A stretch of 64,000 nucleotides of DNA from positions 186,001-250,000 of the forward strand of contig DLHO01000025.1 of NCBI GenBank assembly GCA_002483265.1, read 5' to 3'. The DNA comes from Flavobacteriales bacterium UBA7666 (GTDB taxonomy: Bacteria > Bacteroidota > Bacteroidia > Flavobacteriales_D > Crocinitomicaceae). A program made the position numbers and the translations under genes. Below are positions 26,040-33,747 of this stretch, piece after piece; position 1 is the stretch's first letter; each line of letters starts with the position of its first letter. The notes under the pieces were generated by a model, which was not told the DNA's origin, made no database searches, and saw nothing but the letters and a program-made list of their open reading frames with translations.

Positions 26040-27864
26040 ATTTCCTGTAGGAGTTAACAAACATCAATTGTTTGAGTGGTTCCTGTTCTTCGGCAGTCAA
26101 TTTTAAATCAGTCATCAGCTGAATCATTTCATCTTCTAAAAAATAGGGATTATAGCCTAAGTTGTAAACCAATTGACAAAGCTGTTTTGAATCGATGTGA
26201 ATGCCCTTTTTTCCATCCGGATTCAGTTTTGATAAGGCGTTTTTCTCCTGCTCCCGAACCTTCTTCAGTTCGTGGATCATTCCGTCAAACTTATCGCGAG
26301 GCATTTTGGTAATGTGCGTGCTATTCAATGCTTTTTTTAACTCATCTTCCGTTAGCATTTGTGTTGTAAAGGAAAAAAGAGTATCTGCTGCAAAATCAGC
26401 CGCATAATCATTCAGATCGTAAGGGAAGTTATTCCAATTGTTCATTTGATCGAGGGAATAAGACACATTGGTTTTCAACTGTTCGTAAGGACCCTTGAGC
26501 CTTTTATCAAACCAGCCGCTGGAATAAACTTTGCCGTTAGTGACAACAATCTTTACGGCATTTCCAGGTTGGTGATATTCGGATAATTGATAGCGGTTTC
26601 CATTTTGCATTACCTGGTTCGCAGAATAGTGGTTCCATTTCTTACCATCCAATTCCTGAGTTTTGGTAGTATAACCTACTATTATTGAATCGGTAACAGA
26701 CAATACATAAACAACTGTATTTAGAGCGCTTGGCAGGAAATAGTAGTTTCCGTTCTTCAGTTTGGTCTGGTACCTGTAAGGGTATACCTCTTTGGAAAAG
26801 GAAGTATCGATTTTCCCGTCGGCCTGTGTGATATAAACTGTTCCGTCATAATCACGAATCAAACCGTTTCTGATTACCTGATTAATGGAATCATTGGAGC
26901 TTGTAATCTTTTCAGGTTTCCGCTTGAAGTATCTGCCCTCAATGAATGAAATGGTGTAAATGGGATTGCTATTTTTGAAATAAGTGTAGATTACTCTGAT
27001 TTTGTCCGTTTCCGGTATAGACTCGGTTTGTGATTTGAAAACCACTTTTTTGTTTGTATCAAAGCGATAGTGCTGATAAGAAGTTGCCGATCTGAGAATC
27101 GAATCCTGCACGGTTCCGTTTGGATGATAAGTCAGGCGATAATCCGGATAACTTTCAGCAACGCGCTTTCCTTTGTTATTATATTGAATGACCTCACCGT
27201 CCGGGTTAAATTGATTGCTTAGGAAATGTTTGGATTCAATCGTTTTGGTCTTTAAAGCAGATTCAATATCCTCATTCGTGTAAGCTGTTTTTTTGGTGTT
27301 GTAGATGCGGTAAACAAAGGTTCCGGGCTCCATAGTTACTTTACTTTCCCCTTTGATAGAAGCATGTCGGTGAATTTCGATATCGGTATTGGGGGAAAAG
27401 AAAAGTGTATCTTCCAGAAGCAGCATATAGCGTTCATTCAGGAAGACATTTCGGTCGTAATTGGCAACAGTGAAAAAACCTTTTGGCTTGCTTCCAGCAA
27501 AATAAGGCCCTTTTTTCCAATATTCCTGCTCATTCGGCGGGTTATTATCATGCGTTCGAATAGCATTTTGATATCCTACCAGATTTCCGTGATCGTATGT
27601 TTTTGAAATGGTATGAGTAATTGTTTTTTCAGTAAACTTCCCATGAAGTACCTTGTTGATATGGTATCCGGTTATGATGAGGTCACGATCCGTTTTTTTA
27701 TACGTGCCGTCCGGGAAATACACTTCTTCCATTTTTATTTTAGATGCCGATTTTGGTTCCGGATAGTTGGCTTTTTCCGGCTCTTTAATCTTGAACGGAT
27801 CCGGTTCCTGGGCAAATGATCCATAGGATAGGAGTAGAAAAAAGAAAATGCAGTGGTATTTCAT
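26038..27864 (-). CDS. large secreted protein with MORN/YwqK-like segments
   Basis: 608 residues from the ATG at 27864 (a TTG lies two codons earlier). The signal peptide is MKYHCIFFFLLLSYGSFAQ. Segments such as VYFPDGTYKKTDRDLIITGYHINKVLHG and YNNKGKRVAESYPDYRLTYHPNGTVQ resemble MORN/YwqK-like repeats (xYxxxGxxxxxxxYxNGxxxG). The last 150 residues are helical and contain a MIHELKKVREQEKNAL segment. No sorting domain or lipobox was seen, so it is probably periplasmic. The function is unknown. Confidence 0.6.
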   Translation of the reverse strand: MKYHCIFFFLLLSYGSFAQEPDPFKIKEPEKANYPEPKSASKIKMEEVYFPDGTYKKTDRDLIITGYHINKVLHGKFTEKTITHTISKTYDHGNLVGYQNAIRTHDNNPPNEQEYWKKGPYFAGSKPKGFFTVANYDRNVFLNERYMLLLEDTLFFSPNTDIEIHRHASIKGESKVTMEPGTFVYRIYNTKKTAYTNEDIESALKTKTIESKHFLSNQFNPDGEVIQYNNKGKRVAESYPDYRLTYHPNGTVQDSILRSATSYQHYRFDTNKKVVFKSQTESIPETDKIRVIYTYFKNSNPIYTISFIEGRYFKRKPEKITSSNDSINQVIRNGLIRDYDGTVYITQADGKIDTSFSKEVYPYRYQTKLKNGNYYFLPSALNTVVYVLSVTDSIIVGYTTKTQELDGKKWNHYSANQVMQNGNRYQLSEYHQPGNAVKIVVTNGKVYSSGWFDKRLKGPYEQLKTNVSYSLDQMNNWNNFPYDLNDYAADFAADTLFSFTTQMLTEDELKKALNSTHITKMPRDKFDGMIHELKKVREQEKNALSKLNPDGKKGIHIDSKQLCQLVYNLGYNPYFLEDEMIQLMTDLKLTAEEQEPLKQLMFVNSYRK

Positions 27865-27942
27865 GGACAAACATTTAATTGCATGCTAAAATAGTCCGTT
27901 TTAATGATTTTGAATTAATTAGAATAATATTTTCAACCTATA

Positions 27943-27970
27943 GTAGGGATGCGATGCTTCACGTCCCTAC
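27943..27970. repeat. palindromic element, family C copy 1
   Basis: gtagggatgcg and cacgtccctac form the arms around gatgctt-type sequence. It is followed by a ttgataattac AT-rich element. Relatives are at 56649-56677 and 58839-58864. Confidence 0.65.
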
Positions 27971-28004
27971 TTGATAATTACCACGTTTATAATTAATATT
28001 TAAA

Positions 28005-29078
28005 TCAACATCCGTCATCCCAGGGGCCGTCTTTCGTTACAATTTTAAAGGAATCTCCTGTAAAGCGAACCAGGCCGCCGCCGCCGCCAATCCAAAACAT
28101 GCCGAAACGATCCTGGTAAAATGCCTGTACGGCACTCATGTGAAGTCCTTGCTTTTCATTGAAATTGTAAATTTTCTGATTCTGGTAGATATAAATTCCG
28201 AAACCTTCACACGAAAACCAGATGGTTCCTTTTTGATCTTCATAGATTGTCCAGACTTCATTGCCACCAATTCCATTTTTAGAGTTGAAATTGGTGAAAC
28301 CTTTTTTACTCTTCTCCAAAGGATTGTATTTACTCACTCCGTGTTCCATTGAACCAAACCACATATTTCCTTGTGTGTCTTCCAGGATACAAGTCAGATC
28401 ATTCGAACACAAACCCTCTTTCTCAGAAAGTTGCTCGAAAGTTTTTCCGTCATATTTGAATGCACCTTTGTCTGCAGTGGCAAACCACATGTTTCCCTTT
28501 TTATCTTCAGTGATTGAGCGAATCCAGCTTTTTTCTGCATTCGGAATAGGAACAGTTTCAAAATTTGTCCCGTTAAATCGACACAATCCCTGAACCGTTC
28601 CTACCCAGATCGTTCCTTTGCTGTCATGGAAAATACTCCAGGTACTTTTATTACATAAGCCCTCCTTTTCGCCGAAATTCTGAAAGTTTCTACCGGATTC
28701 TGCAGAGAGGTCAAATCTGGAAACTCCGTTATTTGTTGAAAACCATACTTTTCCCTGCTTGTCTTCCACAATTCCTGTAATCTGCGAACCACTCAGCCCT
28801 TCGCGGGTATTCAGGTAAGAAAGTTTATATCCGTCAAAAAGCGCCAAGCCGTCAGCGTTCGTGCCAAACCACAAAAAACCTCTGCTATCTTGGAAAATAC
28901 GCCGCACATACTCGCTCACGGTATTGCTATAGTAACAAGGAGGTTGAGGGCCATAGACCAACGTATCGTCCTGGTGATCTGTTTTAGAAATGAATCCTTC
29001 TTGCTTTTTAATGTCTAAAGCCTGAGCGCTGTAAAGGCAAAGAACCAAAGAGCTTCCAATGATTAAAAGTGCTTTCAT
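28005..29078 (-). CDS. secreted Reg_prop beta-propeller protein
   Basis: 357 residues with a signal peptide (MKALLIIGSSLVLCLYSAQA). Seven DxxGxxWFG-type blades are visible: FQDSRGFLWFGT, VEDKQGKVWFST, FHDSKGTIWVGT, TEDKKGNMWFAT, LEDTQGNMWFGS, YEDQKGTIWFSC and YQDRFGMFWIGG. This makes one seven-bladed two-component-regulator propeller. Usually such propellers are the sensor part of hybrid histidine kinases, but here there is no kinase, transmembrane segment or sorting domain after it. It may be a stand-alone periplasmic sensor or binding protein. Confidence 0.85.
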   Translation of the reverse strand: MKALLIIGSSLVLCLYSAQALDIKKQEGFISKTDHQDDTLVYGPQPPCYYSNTVSEYVRRIFQDSRGFLWFGTNADGLALFDGYKLSYLNTREGLSGSQITGIVEDKQGKVWFSTNNGVSRFDLSAESGRNFQNFGEKEGLCNKSTWSIFHDSKGTIWVGTVQGLCRFNGTNFETVPIPNAEKSWIRSITEDKKGNMWFATADKGAFKYDGKTFEQLSEKEGLCSNDLTCILEDTQGNMWFGSMEHGVSKYNPLEKSKKGFTNFNSKNGIGGNEVWTIYEDQKGTIWFSCEGFGIYIYQNQKIYNFNEKQGLHMSAVQAFYQDRFGMFWIGGGGGLVRFTGDSFKIVTKDGPWDDGC

Positions 29079-29210
29079 AATTTTCTTGTTTCCATAAAAA
29101 TAGAGTATACTGATTTTAACCCGTTTAAAGCAATGTAAATTAGTGTAAAAGTTCCTGCAGATGAAGCGAATAGTGCTGATTTATTCTGAATTCATACCAT
29201 TGTTAATACT

Positions 29211-29345
29211 TCTGTGTTCCTCTGCGATCCTCCGTGGGAGAAAAGAATGCGCGCCATCTGCGGGGAAAAGCAAAAGAGCTCTGCCGAAGGCTGAAATCTG
29301 GTTCCCCATAAAAAAAAATCTGCGTAATCAGCGCCATGCGCCAAC
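29211..29345. repeat. 10-bp phased repeat, family D copy 1
   Basis: Three 10-bp units of the type tctgtgttcc (29211-29240) are followed by gggag, then agagctctgccgaagg (29277-29292) and atctgcgtaatcagcgcc. The order matches the elements at 33607-33695 and 41339-41516. The 76-codon frame at 29161-29391 runs through it and is not a gene. Confidence 0.7.
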
Positions 29346-29402
29346 GCTGACCTTGCTCCACCAAAGCGGTTACGCGAAGGTGAAGAGCTAAGGTTTAAGC
29401 GT

Positions 29403-29600
29403 TCTGCGGGAGAAATTCAAGTGCGGTTTATTCGAGATTTATTGCACCAGTATTCTGAATTGATACCAATGTATTTGCCTTGTAATCTTCTTTAACTCCT
29501 CCATAAGAACCCCTGAATAATTTATCTGCGTAATCAGCGCTATCTGCGGGAGAAATTCAAGTGCGGTTTATTCGAGATTTATTGCTGTGTTATTCTGAAT
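29403..29600. repeat. direct repeat pair, 43 bp exact
   Basis: 29403-29445 and 29543-29585 are identical over 43 bp, with a 140-bp offset; the next tattctgaat (29451 and 29591) keeps the same offset. A third, weaker relative of the tattctgaatt-n-ataccattgt part is at 29182-29206. Together with 29211-29345 it fills the 558-bp gap before the aminotransferase gene; the rest of the gap holds no gene. Confidence 0.85.
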
Positions 29601-29606
29601 AATCCC

Positions 29607-29614
29607 TAAATTTG
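29607..29614 (+). promoter_or_regulatory. possible -7 promoter element
   Basis: TAAATTTG fits the Bacteroidota TAnnTTTG consensus 23 bp before the ATG at 29638. A TTG at 29582-29584, in the last bases of the direct repeat, is 22 bp upstream, close to the expected spacing. Confidence 0.4.
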
Positions 29615-29637
29615 GGACTCATTAACGAAGCAATTTT

Positions 29638-30828
29638 ATGATTCAATTATCAAATCGCGTATTGGAAATGGAAGAGTCGGCTACCTTGGCCATGTCTCGA
29701 AAAAGTAGAGAATTACGAGCGCAAGGAAAAGACATTATTTCATTAAGTTTGGGTGAACCCGATTTTCATACTCCGGATTTTATCAAAAAAGCAGCCCAAG
29801 AGGCGATGGAGCAAAACTTTACAACTTATACACCGGTTCCCGGATACGATGATTTGAGAGATGCGATTGCCAATAAGTTTAACCGCGATAATGGAATTCC
29901 CTACAAACGCGAAAACATTGTTGTTTCAACAGGTGCAAAACAATCCATTGCCAATTTGGTAATGGCTGCAATCAATCCGGGTGATGAGGTGATTATTCCT
30001 GCTCCGTATTGGGTTTCCTATGCTGAAATCGTGAAAGTTGCCGGCGGAATTCCGGTGGTGGTTCCCACTACGATTGAAAGTGATTTCAAATTCACTCCGG
30101 ATCAGTTCCGAAAAGCACTTTCTCCAAAGTCAAAAATGATGATGTTCTCGTCTCCATGTAATCCTACTGGAACAGTATATACAAAAGAAGAATTAAGAGC
30201 ATTGGCTGATGTTGTTAAAGAAAATCCGAATCTGATTGTCATGTCTGATGAGATTTATGAGCACATCAATTTCGTAGGTCATAATCATTCCATGGCACAA
30301 TTTGACGATGTTCGTGAGCAGATCGTAACCGTAAACGGAGTTTCGAAAGCTTGGGCAATGACAGGTTGGAGAGTTGGATATATTGGTGCGCCAAAAGAAA
30401 TCGCGGATGCATGTAATAAAATTCAGGGACAATTCACCTCCGGTACTTGTTCTATTGCACAACGCGCAACAATTGCTGCAGTAAATGCAGATCCAGCGAT
30501 TTTGAAAGACATGGTGAAAGCGTTTGAGAACAGACGTGCATTGGTTCTGGAAGCATTAGACAAAATGCCTGGTGTTAAAACAAATAAACCCGGAGGAGCA
30601 TTTTATGTATTCCCGGATATTTCCAGCTTCTTTGGTAAAAAGAATGGAGCAACAACGATCCAAACTGCAGAAGATTTATGCATGTACTTATTGGATAAAG
30701 GAGTTGCTTTGGTTTCGGGAGAAGCTTTTGGTGATGCCAACTGTATGCGTATTTCGTATGCAGCTTCTGAAGAAACATTGACAGAAGCAATGAAACGCGT
30801 TGCAAACGCATTAGCAGAATTGAACTAG
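29638..30828 (+). CDS. aspC: aspartate aminotransferase (class I)
   Basis: 396 residues. Class I/II PLP fold with LSLGEPDFHTPDFIKKAA, STGAKQSIANLVMA, the FSSPCNPTGTVYTKEEL loop (about residue 170), MSDEIYEHINF and the PLP lysine in NGVSKAWAMTGWRVGYIG (about Lys237). These match bacterial aspartate aminotransferases of the Ib type. It transfers the amino group between aspartate and 2-oxoglutarate in the cytoplasm. The heptose kinase gene starts 1 bp after its stop, so both are likely cotranscribed. Confidence 0.92.
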   Translation: MIQLSNRVLEMEESATLAMSRKSRELRAQGKDIISLSLGEPDFHTPDFIKKAAQEAMEQNFTTYTPVPGYDDLRDAIANKFNRDNGIPYKRENIVVSTGAKQSIANLVMAAINPGDEVIIPAPYWVSYAEIVKVAGGIPVVVPTTIESDFKFTPDQFRKALSPKSKMMMFSSPCNPTGTVYTKEELRALADVVKENPNLIVMSDEIYEHINFVGHNHSMAQFDDVREQIVTVNGVSKAWAMTGWRVGYIGAPKEIADACNKIQGQFTSGTCSIAQRATIAAVNADPAILKDMVKAFENRRALVLEALDKMPGVKTNKPGGAFYVFPDISSFFGKKNGATTIQTAEDLCMYLLDKGVALVSGEAFGDANCMRISYAASEETLTEAMKRVANALAELN

Positions 30829-30829
30829 A

Positions 30830-31819
30830 ATGACAATACACGAAATACTTGCTGCATTCAAAACCAAGCGCATCTTAGTGATTGGTGATGTGATGATAGA
30901 TGAATACATGTTGGGAAAAGTGCACCGCATCAGTCCGGAGGCGCCTGTTCCGATCATTAGTTTGGGAAAGGAAGAACAACGCCTTGGAGGAGCAGCGAAC
31001 GTGGCTTTGAACCTACAAGCTCTTGGAGCAACTCCTATGTTGTGTGCTGTGGTAGGGAATGATAAGAAAGGAAACGATTTTCTTGAATTGCTCCGCGACC
31101 AGCAAATGCCATTGAATGGAATTCTCCTAAGCGAAGAACGTGTTACTACGGTAAAAACACGGGTTATTGGAAACAATCAGCACTTGTTGCGGATTGATGC
31201 TGAAGATACGCATGCCCTTTCAGTTACGGAAGAAGAAGCGTTTTTGGAGAAAATCAAGGCGATTCTGGGACAGGAAACCATCGATGCCGTTATTTTCGAA
31301 GATTACAATAAAGGAGTGCTTACTCCGCGCATCATCAGTGAGATTACGGATTTGGCTAATTCAAAAGGCATTCCAACTACGGTTGATCCGAAGAAAGACA
31401 ATTTCCTTGCTTACAAAGGAGTAACTTTGTTCAAACCGAACCTGAAAGAATTGAAAGAAGGAATTGGGATTGATTGTTCTTATCAGGAAATAGATCTGTT
31501 CAATCAGGCAGTTTCTCAATTGGAAAAAGAACTCAATAATCAAATCACTTTCGTAACTCTTTCGGAATCCGGCGTTTTTATTAAAAAAGATGAAACACGT
31601 TACCATACTCCGGCACATTTCAGGAATATTGCAGATGTGAGTGGAGCAGGAGATACTGTGATTTCTGTTGCAACTTTATGTTTGACAGCAGAACTTTCCA
31701 TTGAAAGTATTGCCGAATTATCGAATCTCGCTGGAGGTTTGGTTTGCGAAAAAAGTGGAGTAGTAAGTATCGAGCCAGATCAGCTGATTCAAGAGTGTGA
31801 AGGAAAACAGTTTGAATAA
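30830..31819 (+). CDS. rfaE1: PfkB-family heptose-7-phosphate kinase
   Basis: 329 residues. PfkB/ribokinase fold with ILVIGDVMIDEYMLGKVHRI, GGAANVALNLQALGATP and the C-terminal DVSGAGDTVISVATLCLTAE that carries the catalytic Asp and anion hole. The start and GGAANVA segment match the kinase half of HldE (RfaE domain I), which phosphorylates D-glycero-D-manno-heptose 7-phosphate for LPS core heptose. The adenylyltransferase half is absent, as is common in Bacteroidota. It may be coupled to the preceding aminotransferase. Confidence 0.85.
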   Translation: MTIHEILAAFKTKRILVIGDVMIDEYMLGKVHRISPEAPVPIISLGKEEQRLGGAANVALNLQALGATPMLCAVVGNDKKGNDFLELLRDQQMPLNGILLSEERVTTVKTRVIGNNQHLLRIDAEDTHALSVTEEEAFLEKIKAILGQETIDAVIFEDYNKGVLTPRIISEITDLANSKGIPTTVDPKKDNFLAYKGVTLFKPNLKELKEGIGIDCSYQEIDLFNQAVSQLEKELNNQITFVTLSESGVFIKKDETRYHTPAHFRNIADVSGAGDTVISVATLCLTAELSIESIAELSNLAGGLVCEKSGVVSIEPDQLIQECEGKQFE

Positions 31820-31824
31820 TTTAA

Positions 31825-31935
31825 AATTGAAAATTTAAAATTGAAAAGTTAAAAATTAAAAGGTGGTTGAATCCGCCACGACGGAAAGTCCCTTTTTAAT
31901 TCCTTTTCAATTCTCAATTTTCCATTATCAATTAA
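31825..31935. repeat. AT-rich inverted intergenic element
   Basis: The left arm (aattgaaaatttaaaattg) and right arm (ttttcaattctcaattttcc, attatcaatt) are partly complementary around a short GC-richer centre (gaatccgccacgacgg). It is a second copy of the type at 3811-3893. Confidence 0.6.
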
Positions 31936-31939
31936 TAAG

Positions 31940-32671
31940 ATGGAAAGAAAAGTTGTAAAACCGTACGGTACAGAAGATAAATCAAAGAAAGAAGAAGTTG
32001 CAGAGATGTTCAACAAAATCTCCAAGCGCTACGACTTTTTGAATCACTTTTTATCCCTTGGGATTGACAAGATCTGGAGAAGGAAGGCTGTGAATATGTT
32101 GAAAGAAATCCAGCCGAAACGCATGTTGGATTTGGCAACCGGAACAGGTGATTTTGCAATTCAATTACTGAAACTCAATCCAACTGAAATTGTGGGAATG
32201 GATATTTCCGAAGGAATGCTGGAAGTTGGTCGCGAAAAAATGAAGAAACGTAGTTTCGATAAAATCATTTCCATGCGTTTGGGAGATTCTGAGAACCTGC
32301 CGTTTGAAGATAATTACTTTGATGGATTAACCGTAGGCTTTGGAGTTCGTAATTACGAAAATCTGGAAAAAGGCTTGTCCGAAATGCTGCGTGTAGTTCG
32401 TCCGGGAGGAAAATTGATCATTCTTGAATTTTCAAAACCAAAGAAATTTCCGGTAAAACAATATTATTCGTTCCATTCAAAATACATCATTCCTTTCTTT
32501 GGAAAACGTATTTCGAAAGACGACAAAGCATATGCTTATCTACCTGAATCTGTTGCTGCATTTCCGGAAGGGAAGGATTTCACCGACATTCTGGAAAAAT
32601 TGGGATATCAAAAAGTAGCAGCCAGGTTGGTTTCCGGTGGTATTGCAACGATTTATTCAGGAGTGAAGTAG
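31940..32671 (+). CDS. menG: demethylmenaquinone methyltransferase
   Basis: 243 residues of the UbiE/MenG class I methyltransferase family. SAM-binding motif I is MLDLATGTGDFAIQLLKL (about residue 62), then VGMDISEGML, LPFEDNYFDGLTVGFGVRNYENL and LSEMLRVVRPGGKLIILEFSKP, all in the usual order. It methylates demethylmenaquinone in the last step of menaquinone synthesis. Bacteroidota use menaquinone, which fits. In this phylum the gene is often followed by porT, as here. Confidence 0.93.
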   Translation: MERKVVKPYGTEDKSKKEEVAEMFNKISKRYDFLNHFLSLGIDKIWRRKAVNMLKEIQPKRMLDLATGTGDFAIQLLKLNPTEIVGMDISEGMLEVGREKMKKRSFDKIISMRLGDSENLPFEDNYFDGLTVGFGVRNYENLEKGLSEMLRVVRPGGKLIILEFSKPKKFPVKQYYSFHSKYIIPFFGKRISKDDKAYAYLPESVAAFPEGKDFTDILEKLGYQKVAARLVSGGIATIYSGVK

Positions 32672-32787
32672 AGACTTCGACTCCGCTGCGCCTATGCTGT
32701 AGCTCTTGCGCAAGCATTCAGTCTCCTTTTTGGGTTGTTGAATGTGGATCGATGCTTCTAAGGTGGCTGAGCGGAGTCGAAGCCACA
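32671..32787. repeat. composite palindromic element between menG and porT
   Basis: Two inverted copies of the tgagcgnagtcgaag family face each other: agacttcgactccgct at 32672-32687 and ggctgagcggagtcgaagcc at 32764-32784 (perfect gtggct/agccac arms). Between them, 32683-32714 is a divergent relative of family A (reverse core AAGAGCTACAGC). An early frame opening at 32742 is caused by this element and does not start porT. Confidence 0.7.
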
Positions 32788-32819
32788 AAATAAAAAATGT
32801 GAAAGTACGTTTGAAGGAT

Positions 32820-33542
32820 ATGATGAAGAATTGTGTTTTAACAGGTTTAATGGTTTTGCTAACAAGCATGCTTTTTGCACAACCTGAAAAACCAAAGAAT
32901 TACAAGCGCTTTGATGAGCGTTGGATTCACTTTGGATTCATGTTGGGTGTCAATATGGCCAATTTTAAAGCAGTTCCGGTAAACGATGCCTATTCCAGTT
33001 ACAATTTGAAATCTCTGGAGACCAAGCGTCAACCCGGTGGACAAGTAGGAATTGTGACTACCGTTAAATTAGGTCATCCGATCGTGCGCTTGCGTTTTAT
33101 TCCAACTTTGTCATTTCAGGAACGTGCTGTAAAGTATTATTATCAGGATCCGGATCCTGCAGTAACCAAAGATGTTTTTCTGGAAGAACGGGTCAATTCA
33201 ACGAATCTCGATTTTCCTTTAATGCTTCAATTCAGAACCTTGCGGATCAACAATTTTGCAGCTTACGTTTTGGTTGGCGGACAATACTCATTCGATTTAC
33301 AATCACAGGAAAAGGCTTCTCAAAACTTTATTGATCCCTTCATAAAGATCAAAGCAAGCGATTTTCAGGGGCAAGTTGGTGGAGGATTCGAGTGGTTTGC
33401 TCCCTTCTTTAAATTTGGTTTTGAAGTGAAGTTCTCTCAAAGTTTCCAAAATTCATTGATTCAGGATAATTCACCTGTTTCCAGACCAATTGACCGCCTC
33501 AACAACAAAGTACTTTGGATTTCCCTTATTTTTGAAGGCTAA
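32820..33542 (+). CDS. porT: PorT-like T9SS outer-membrane protein
   Basis: About 240 residues from the ATG at 32820 or 32823, preceded by gaagga, giving the signal peptide MKNCVLTGLMVLLTSMLFAQ. The mature part begins KPKNYKRFDERWIHFGFMLG, and later has GGQVGIVTTVKLGHPIVRLRF and a barrel-type end (WISLIFEG), as in the PorT family of T9SS components. It forms an eight-stranded-type barrel in the outer membrane and is needed for T9SS secretion. The position after menG matches the usual order. It should serve the sorting-domain proteins of this window. Confidence 0.82.
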   Translation: MMKNCVLTGLMVLLTSMLFAQPEKPKNYKRFDERWIHFGFMLGVNMANFKAVPVNDAYSSYNLKSLETKRQPGGQVGIVTTVKLGHPIVRLRFIPTLSFQERAVKYYYQDPDPAVTKDVFLEERVNSTNLDFPLMLQFRTLRINNFAAYVLVGGQYSFDLQSQEKASQNFIDPFIKIKASDFQGQVGGGFEWFAPFFKFGFEVKFSQSFQNSLIQDNSPVSRPIDRLNNKVLWISLIFEG

Positions 33543-33606
33543 GCTTCACAGAAAGAGAATGAAAACGAGACAGATGAATTAAATCCTCATTCTTAACTAA
33601 ATAAGA

Positions 33607-33695
33607 CCTCTGCGTACCTCCGTGGGAAAAAGAAAAGAGCTGCACCGAAGGTGGAGATCAAATGACACCATTACTCTGTATCATCTGCGGGAAAA
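33607..33695. repeat. 10-bp phased repeat, family D copy 2
   Basis: Two phased units (ctctgcgtac and ctccgtggga), then aagagctgcaccgaaggtgg, then catctgcgggaaaac. The order is the same as at 29211 and 41339. It lies between porT and the oxidoreductase gene. Confidence 0.7.
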
Positions 33696-33720
33696 CAAAA
33701 CCGTGTGATGAGTAATTCCT

Positions 33721-33728
33721 TATCTTTG
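33721..33728 (+). promoter_or_regulatory. -7 promoter element
   Basis: TATCTTTG followed by C is a close match to the TAnnTTTG consensus, 19 bp before the ATG at 33748. No clear TTTG -33 box was found. Confidence 0.4.
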
Positions 33729-33747
33729 CAGCTAGACCCCGATTTTA

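Noticed and set aside
29161..29391. 76-codon open frame on the plus strand
   Set aside because: It runs through the 10-bp phased repeat and has no ribosome-binding site or recognisable protein pattern.
29211..29600. Possible CRISPR array
   Set aside because: The repeats are too long and too few, with no regular spacers and no cas genes nearby.
32742..32819. Earlier porT start giving 26 extra residues
   Set aside because: The extension lies in the palindromic repeat and precedes a clean signal peptide starting at 32820.
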